From a bacterium (GTDB taxonomy: Bacteria > BMS3Abin14): 6,894 nt of DNA. The DNA is taken from NCBI GenBank assembly GCA_022865845.1, contig JALHUC010000331.1:1-6894 (forward strand). The letters are read 5' to 3'. The notes under the pieces were generated by a model. It did not search any database and was not told where the DNA came from. It was given only the letters and a program-made list of their open reading frames with translations. This document shows positions 1-4,055 of the stretch, in pieces. Every line of letters starts with the position of its first letter. Position 1 is the first letter of the stretch. A program made the translations under genes and the position numbers.

Positions 1-67
1 CCACCAGCACCAGAAGGATCTTTTTGGCCGGGGAAAGGTTGGCGAATGTTTGAGCGTCGATAGCCAT
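1..67 (-). CDS. pilO: PilO, type IV pilus alignment protein (N-terminal 22 codons only)
   Basis: The frame opens with ATG at 67-65 and runs off the left edge, giving MAIDAQTFANLSPAKKILLV and then LV. A short polar stretch, a PAKK-type basic patch and the beginning of a hydrophobic helix is how PilO proteins usually begin. PilO is a bitopic inner-membrane protein that pairs with PilN in the periplasm and supports the pilus machine below the secretin. The start is supported by an AGGGAGG Shine-Dalgarno at 83-77, nine bases upstream, and it lies 25 bases after the pilN stop, so it belongs to the same operon. Identity rests mainly on gene order (pilM-pilN-pilO is highly conserved), because only the N-terminus is visible. 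Confidence 0.85.
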   Translation of the reverse strand, partial: MAIDAQTFANLSPAKKILLVLV

Positions 68-92
68 GTCCTGAATCCTCCCTGGTGTGGGA

Positions 93-659
93 TTACCCTT
101 TCCCGCCAGCGGGAACGACCATCAGCCTGAGACTGAAGTCGTTCACTTTCATTTTCCTGTCACCAACCGATTGTTCCTTCTGGCTCGTCTGGTCGAGCCT
201 GATGTCTTCAAAATAAGCGGAAGATTCCAGGTTCCTCATGAAACCGGCAATATCATCGGTGGACAGGGATTTGCCCCGCAGCACCAGAATATCGCCCTTC
301 TGCTGATAATATTCGAGCCAGACCTGGCTCGGCAGAGCCTTGTTGAGTTCATCCATGTAATGAATCTGAACCTGTCGAAAGGTCTTGAGCTTATCAATAA
401 CGGCGATCTTGCCTTCCAGGATCTTTTTGTCCGCCTTGAACTTTTCCACTTCCTTGACGATCTTGCTCAGCCGGGTTATGTCCTGGTCGGCCTGGGTGAT
501 CTGAATCCTCAGGTCTTTTATTTTGGCGTTGGTTGTAGCGTGCCAGTAATAGACCCCGATAAAAGCAAGGACCATTATGAGGGCGAAGAACATCTGTTCC
601 TGCCTGGCACCCAGGCGGCGCCGTTCTTCTCGGACCGGTAAAAGATTAATCTTTATCAT
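93..659 (-). CDS. pilN: PilN, type IV pilus inner-membrane alignment protein
   Basis: This 188-residue protein has the full PilN architecture. The cytoplasmic N-terminus MIKINLLPVREERR carries the INLLP motif (residues 4-8), known in this family to dock into a groove of PilM. A single transmembrane helix follows (about 22-39), then a charged, probably coiled-coil stalk (about 43-92), then a small periplasmic alpha/beta domain (about 108-183) of the kind that pairs with PilO. Length is typical for the family. The start ATG overlaps the pilM stop as ATGA (659-656), so translation is probably coupled, which suits the stoichiometric PilM-PilN interaction. The stop TAA at 95-93 is followed 25 bases later by pilO. 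The last residues (PAGGKG) are unremarkable. The ATGA overlap and the INLLP motif together fix the start. Confidence 0.96.
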   Translation of the reverse strand: MIKINLLPVREERRRLGARQEQMFFALIMVLAFIGVYYWHATTNAKIKDLRIQITQADQDITRLSKIVKEVEKFKADKKILEGKIAVIDKLKTFRQVQIHYMDELNKALPSQVWLEYYQQKGDILVLRGKSLSTDDIAGFMRNLESSAYFEDIRLDQTSQKEQSVGDRKMKVNDFSLRLMVVPAGGKG

Positions 660-1714
660 CGGTCATGCGCCTTTCTTATGGCCAGTCCCACACCAATACC
701 CAGCATCGGGGCCATCTCCGCGATCTGATCCGGGTCGAACTTCTTCCGGTTGACACTTATGGCCTCCAGGGGGTTAACCATTTCTACCTGGATCCCCAAC
801 CGCTGCTCCATCGCCTTGACCACACTGACGACCTTCGAACCGCCACCGCACAGGGACACGCGACTGATCTGAATATCCGGGTTGGAAGAGTTGAAGAAGT
901 CCAGGGATCTCTGTACCTCCTGGGCCAGGTTATCGGAGATGGTGACCATGATCGCTTCCACATCATCGGCCCCCCTCTCTCCCACCGATTCGCCTTTCTT
1001 GAGGAGTTCCGCCTCGTCGTAACTGACCTGCAGCTGCTTCTGGATAGACTCGGTGTACTGGTTGCCCCCTACCGAAACATCCCTTGTGAATATAGAAACC
1101 CCATCCCTGATAATGTTGATGTTCGTCGTTGAAGCACCCACGTTCACCAGAGCCACAACATCTTCGGGGTTCATAACATAGTTTGTCTCGTACATGTTCT
1201 GCAGGGCGAAGGCATCCACATCCACCACTATGGGGTTGAGGCCGGCGTCTGATACTACGGTGGTGATATCGTTAATAACGTCTTTCTTCACCACCACCAG
1301 GAGGACCTCCATCTTCCCTTCACCCTCCACCGTTCCCATAATGACAAAATCCATGTTGACCTCAGAGGCATCAAAGGGAACGTACTGCTCGGCCTCGAAC
1401 TGGATGTTCTTTTCCAGTTCCTCTTCGGTCATCTCCTGGACCTTGATCTTCTTGATAATGACTGAGTGACCCGACACGGATACTGCAACGTCCTTCACCT
1501 TAAGCTTCATCTCACGGACCATGTCCCTCAGGGTTTCGCTGATGACACCGGCATCCATGATGGCGCCGTCAACGATGACCTCCTGAGGAAGAGGCCGTAT
1601 GCCCATGTTCAGGAGGCGATACCCCTTGCCCGTCTCCTTGAGCAGGACGATCTTGATGGAACTGGAGCCTATGTCCAGACCGGCTATAGCTTTCGAACCG
1701 CCAAGCAGTGCCAT
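656..1714 (-). CDS. pilM: PilM, actin-like ATPase of the type IV pilus alignment complex
   Basis: The 352-residue protein is a standard full-length PilM, a cytoplasmic actin/FtsA-fold ATP-binding protein that holds the N-terminus of PilN and links the motor to the PilN/PilO ring. Visible fold motifs are the phosphate-1 loop GLDIGSSSIK (12-21), the pairing of YVPFD (111-115) with the VDVDAFALQN stretch (164-173), the phosphate-2 loop NVGASTTNINIIRDG (191-205), the adenosine loop SLCGGGSKV (287-295) and the closing segment APMLGIGVGLAIR (335-347). No nucleotide-binding element appears to be lost. The start ATG at 1714-1712 has a strong GGGAGGAG Shine-Dalgarno at 1726-1719. That site lies almost entirely in the 12-base gap after the upstream regulator, so the two genes are tightly linked. 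The stop TGA overlaps the pilN start. Confidence 0.97.
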   Translation of the reverse strand: MALLGGSKAIAGLDIGSSSIKIVLLKETGKGYRLLNMGIRPLPQEVIVDGAIMDAGVISETLRDMVREMKLKVKDVAVSVSGHSVIIKKIKVQEMTEEELEKNIQFEAEQYVPFDASEVNMDFVIMGTVEGEGKMEVLLVVVKKDVINDITTVVSDAGLNPIVVDVDAFALQNMYETNYVMNPEDVVALVNVGASTTNINIIRDGVSIFTRDVSVGGNQYTESIQKQLQVSYDEAELLKKGESVGERGADDVEAIMVTISDNLAQEVQRSLDFFNSSNPDIQISRVSLCGGGSKVVSVVKAMEQRLGIQVEMVNPLEAISVNRKKFDPDQIAEMAPMLGIGVGLAIRKAHDR

Positions 1715-1726
1715 CTATCTCCTCCC

Positions 1727-1960
1727 CTATTCGAGGAAAACTGTGTTGCGTTCGTCCAGGGTCAAGCCCAGAGCCTTGATGATCTTCCTCATGGTCTCCA
1801 TGCGGCACGGATGCCCCTTCTCCACCCTGTCAATGGTAGGGATGGAAAGATCGGCCGCCTTGGCAAGCTCTGACTTGGACATCAGTTTGGCTTCCCTGAT
1901 GTTCCGGACGTTATTGGGTTTGAGGTTGGATTTAAGCTGCACCTTTTTCCCCTTTTTCAT
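1727..1960 (-). CDS. Small XRE-family helix-turn-helix regulator heading the pilMNO operon
   Basis: The 77-residue protein consists of little more than one Cro/C1-type (HTH_3) DNA-binding domain. A very basic N-terminus (MKKGKK) leads to NNVRNIREAKLMSKSELAKA (16-35), the first helices and turn of the fold, then a recognition helix around SIPTIDRVEKG (39-49) and the closing helix METMRKIIKALGL (54-66). No sensor, oligomerisation or antitoxin-type domain is attached. It lies only 12 bases upstream of pilM and is the first gene after a strong promoter, so it probably regulates or autoregulates the pilus alignment operon; that role is inferred. The start ATG at 1960 has a modest AGGGAAG site (1970-1964). 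A GTG at codon 7 is a weaker alternative that would remove the basic tail. No toxin partner is adjacent, which argues against an antitoxin role. Confidence 0.88.
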   Translation of the reverse strand: MKKGKKVQLKSNLKPNNVRNIREAKLMSKSELAKAADLSIPTIDRVEKGHPCRMETMRKIIKALGLTLDERNTVFLE

Positions 1961-1990
1961 AGTCTTCCCTAAGTGAACATTGAAGACAAA

Positions 1991-2010
1991 TTTTGCTAAG
2001 TTTTGCTAAG
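1991..2010 (-). repeat. Perfect 10-base tandem repeat in the xre-pilMNO leader, possible operator
   Basis: Two identical adjacent copies, reading CTTAGCAAAA on the minus strand, lie between the predicted transcription start (about 2023) and the xre start codon. One helical turn of spacing places the same sequence face on the same side of the DNA twice, as expected of tandem operator half-sites. Binding by the XRE protein encoded just downstream is a guess. XRE sites are more often inverted repeats, and the sequence is AT-rich, so chance duplication remains possible. Confidence 0.45.
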
Positions 2011-2029
2011 TTTCACAAAATTTATACAA

Positions 2030-2058
2030 ATTATGAAAAACTATACAACGTTTGTCAA
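2030..2058 (-). promoter_or_regulatory. Near-consensus sigma70 promoter for xre-pilMNO
   Basis: On the minus strand a perfect -35 box TTGACA (2058-2053) is followed after exactly 17 bases by CATAAT (2035-2030), which matches the -10 consensus at five of six positions. The predicted start is near 2023, giving a leader of about 63 bases before xre. The promoter separates the alignment operon from the minor-pilin operon upstream, so the two can be expressed independently. Confidence 0.8.
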
Positions 2059-2062
2059 GGGG

Positions 2063-2087
2063 AAAAAATAAAAAATGTTGTTTTTTT
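2063..2087 (-). promoter_or_regulatory. A/T tracts upstream of -35, UP-element-like
   Basis: Immediately upstream of the -35 box, separated from it by four C residues, the minus strand carries a run of seven A, then CAACA, then two runs of six T separated by one A. Such A-then-T tracts at about -40 to -65 resemble UP elements contacted by the RNA polymerase alpha subunit. The resemblance is visual. The region is AT-rich in general, so the tracts could instead simply bend DNA or reflect composition. Confidence 0.45.
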
Positions 2088-2165
2088 AGGAGGTTGCAGT
2101 GGTAACTTAAACGAATTCCACAAGACTTGGTATTTAACTGTCCGTTTGAACACAATATTTTGTGG

Positions 2166-2203
2166 AAACAAAGAAAACCACCAACCGGTGGTTTTCTTTG
2201 TTT
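2166..2203. terminator. Strong intrinsic terminator hairpin, probably bidirectional
   Basis: A perfect inverted repeat has a 14-base core (2169-2182 with 2187-2200) around a four-base AACC loop, extendable by three A/T pairs to 17. On the plus strand it is followed by TTTTATT. On the minus strand the descending arm is itself U-rich and ends in UUU before CC. It lies 99 bases beyond the minor-pilin stop and just upstream of the AT-tract and promoter of the next operon, so its natural task is to end the minor-pilin transcript. Confidence 0.88.
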
Positions 2204-2204
2204 T

Positions 2205-2239
2205 ATTCAGTATTCAGGTTTCAAGTTTCATGTTTCAAG
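2205..2239. repeat. Degenerate heptamer array, five units (CTTGAAA type)
   Basis: Five consecutive 7-base units fill this stretch. Read on the minus strand they are CTTGAAA, CATGAAA, CTTGAAA, then CCTGAAT and ACTGAAT. The period is exact while the units drift by one to three bases. The array directly abuts the terminator hairpin and lies in the 3' untranslated region of the minor-pilin gene. Heptamer arrays (STRR sequences) are known between genes in filamentous cyanobacteria; whether this one is related is unknown. Confidence 0.7.
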
Positions 2240-2270
2240 TGGATCCGCCCTTCGCCCTGGGCCCTCTCTC

Positions 2271-2298
2271 TGGACTTTGGACCTTGGACTTTGGACTG
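2271..2298. repeat. Second heptamer array, four units (AAGTCCA type)
   Basis: Four consecutive 7-base units read AAGTCCA, AGGTCCA, AAGTCCA and CAGTCCA (minus-strand units, in rising coordinate order). The array has the same period as the one at 2205-2239 but an unrelated unit, and it begins three bases after the stop codon of the minor-pilin gene. Between the two arrays is a GC-rich 31-base spacer in which I see nothing further. No open frame with coding character crosses the region. Confidence 0.75.
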
Positions 2299-2301
2299 CC
2301 T

Positions 2302-4029
2302 TTAATACACTCTCCTCCACTCTCTGCTGGTAAGCTTCACGATGTTCTGTCCGCCGGGCACTCCCGGAGGGAGGTAGTTCTTGAGGTTTGGAACCTGGTA
2401 CACATCCGGCACCTGGGAGAAGTTCACCAGGCCGCCGATGACCGTTCCCGCGAACTTGGACTGCTTGTTGAAGTTGATCTGCCCATCGGCAAAGAAGAAC
2501 CCGGCGTGGATGTTGCCGTTCTTTCCGGTGAATGTGATGTCCCCTGGCGTTACGACGCCGAGGCTGTTGATGTCGTCCACCCCCGTGTCCCCCTTGAGGT
2601 ACCCCTTGTCGGGATCGGGGCTGAAGTTGCCTCTGATCCCCAGGTCTCCGCTGCAGTACAGGGTGCCGCCATCGGCCTGGCTGAACCCTCCCGAGTTATC
2701 GCCGTACACCTCGTAGGTAATATTATCGTTTCCGTTTGACTGACCAAAGTTAAGATCCCCGAGAATGACCACGTTGCCCTTGATCGTGAGAGTGTCGGTG
2801 CTTGTGTCCCAGATCAGGCCGTTCCCGGCGCCGTCAAGTTGGCTGAAGCTGGCAGTGTTGCCCTTGATCAGGTTCGGGTCAGGTAAAGTGCTGGCATCGA
2901 TCACCATGCCGGAACTGGAAAGGGAAGATGCGCACCCCGTGCCGCTGACCCAGTCGGCGTAGATGGAGGTGGCAATGGCCGCGTCGTTGGCCCCCGACTT
3001 GGCGGCGATGCAGGTATCCAGGTTCAGGCTGTTGTCGTCGAAGATCTCCCTGATCCCGTCATAGATGCTGGGCAGAGGTACGTCGGGGACCTCGTTGGTG
3101 TGTTCGTCGTAATAATGGGTCCCAACGGCGTCGATGTTGGTAGCGCCGTCCACATAGATACCCTCTATGTGGTTGTCGGTGCCGGCGTATCCGATCTGGG
3201 CCGAGTTCGATGCTATATTGAGGTCACCCCCCTTGACCCGGACCTTGGTATCCAGGTCCGTCACGGCCGGCAGCATGTCGTAAAGATCATCCCCGGATGC
3301 AAGGGGATGGTGCCCCGTGGTGTAGTTGTTGGTGATTTTGACGTTGGAACCTACGTCCAGGTTCCCTCTCGAGTAAATGGATCCCGCAAGGTTGACACTG
3401 CCCTGGAAGTGGCCGGAAACCCCCGCCCCGGTGAAGATGGCGTTGTTGTAAGGGGACAGGTCCTCCACCGCCAGGTGGTACTCGATGGCCGCAGTGCCGC
3501 CGTTGCCGTAAGCGTGGGACATTACGTACGCCTCGGTTGAACCTATCTTGTAGACATAAAGGTCGAAGGTGAGGCTGTTCACCCCATGACCGCCCCCGAG
3601 GGTCAGTTGTTTCAGGTTCAAATCGGGGCTCGTAAGGTACATGTCCAGAGATCGCACATCGGGATCGAAGGTGGTGGACCCGCTCACCGCCGATTCGGTG
3701 ACCGTCTCAGCCCAGCCCCCATAGGTCGCGTTGCCCCATGCGGACCCGCCCTCGGTCTCGAAGTCCTCGATGAGCATGAGGAGACCCCTCTCCAGTCCAG
3801 CCACCGCGGCGTAAAAAACCTGGGAGGAGATCTTCTGGTTCTGGGCCATTTTGATCTCCACAATGGCTGTGTTGAGCACCATGGTACCCAGAACGGTAAG
3901 CACCGTGATGAGGAACAGGGACAGCACGAGGGCAGTGCCCTTTTCAGCCTTTGGCGGTACGTGTCCGCCTCGGGAACCGGGCCACCTGCCAGCTTCTTTT
4001 TTCATGTCCCTTTTCATATCTTTTCTCAT
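2302..4029 (-). CDS. Large PilX_N-type minor pilin with glycine-rich beta domain
   Basis: From ATG 4029 the protein has 575 residues. A basic leader of about 31 residues ends in KAEKG, followed by TALVLSLFLITVLTVLGTMV (32-51) and the NTAIVEIKMAQNQKISSQ stretch (53-70) that marks the PilX N-terminal domain. A prepilin peptidase cut after Gly31 would leave Leu at mature position 5 instead of the usual Glu, as in GspK-like tip pilins. The rest is beta-rich: NNAIFTGAGVSGHFQGSVNL (195-214) with SIYSRGNLDVGS after it, and KGNVVILGDLNFG (417-429), are stacked Gly/Asn turns like a beta-helix or polymer-forming fold. The C-terminus has VPNLKNYLPPGVPGG (546-560). Three cysteines (340, 366, 459) are present. 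Classical PilX has about 170-200 residues, so this is roughly three times as long. It probably initiates or caps pili; substrate and partners are unknown. It follows the Ig-like gene by 26 bases and ends before a terminator. Confidence 0.85.
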   Translation of the reverse strand: MRKDMKRDMKKEAGRWPGSRGGHVPPKAEKGTALVLSLFLITVLTVLGTMVLNTAIVEIKMAQNQKISSQVFYAAVAGLERGLLMLIEDFETEGGSAWGNATYGGWAETVTESAVSGSTTFDPDVRSLDMYLTSPDLNLKQLTLGGGHGVNSLTFDLYVYKIGSTEAYVMSHAYGNGGTAAIEYHLAVEDLSPYNNAIFTGAGVSGHFQGSVNLAGSIYSRGNLDVGSNVKITNNYTTGHHPLASGDDLYDMLPAVTDLDTKVRVKGGDLNIASNSAQIGYAGTDNHIEGIYVDGATNIDAVGTHYYDEHTNEVPDVPLPSIYDGIREIFDDNSLNLDTCIAAKSGANDAAIATSIYADWVSGTGCASSLSSSGMVIDASTLPDPNLIKGNTASFSQLDGAGNGLIWDTSTDTLTIKGNVVILGDLNFGQSNGNDNITYEVYGDNSGGFSQADGGTLYCSGDLGIRGNFSPDPDKGYLKGDTGVDDINSLGVVTPGDITFTGKNGNIHAGFFFADGQINFNKQSKFAGTVIGGLVNFSQVPDVYQVPNLKNYLPPGVPGGQNIVKLTSREWRRVY

Positions 4030-4038
4030 TTTCACGTT

Positions 4039-4046
4039 ACCTCCTT
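4039..4046 (-). promoter_or_regulatory. Near-perfect Shine-Dalgarno fixing the minor-pilin start
   Basis: AAGGAGGT on the minus strand lies nine bases upstream of the ATG at 4029. A longer in-frame ATG at 4056, overlapping the TGA of the previous gene as TGATG, would place this site inside the coding sequence and has no equivalent site of its own. I therefore prefer 4029. Further in-frame ATGs at 4017 and 4005 are less well served. Confidence 0.85.
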
Positions 4047-4055
4047 CAGGCAACA

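Noticed and set aside
665..1132. Plus-strand open frame of 155 codons opposite pilM
   Set aside because: pilM on the other strand has every family motif in frame, and the antisense product is compositionally biased and unrecognisable.
1727..1960. Antitoxin of a toxin-antitoxin pair
   Set aside because: Small XRE proteins are often antitoxins, but no toxin-like gene lies on either side; the neighbours are pilM and a long intergenic region.
2089..2110. AGGAGG followed by GTG on the plus strand as a small gene start
   Set aside because: The frame ends after three codons (GTG GTA ACT TAA), so no peptide of interest is encoded.
2151..2164. Short inverted repeat CACAA-TATT-TTGTG as an operator
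   Set aside because: Five-base A/T-rich arms are expected by chance in this composition, and it lies upstream of the UP-like tract next to the terminator with no clear target.
2205..2298. Possible CRISPR array
   Set aside because: Units are only 7 bases, contiguous and without spacers, and no cas gene is present.
1993..2739. Plus-strand open frame of 248 codons spanning the intergenic region
   Set aside because: It crosses the AT-rich promoter, the terminator hairpin and both heptamer arrays, then runs antisense into the minor-pilin gene. The product has no domain-like pattern and no suitable ribosome binding site was seen.
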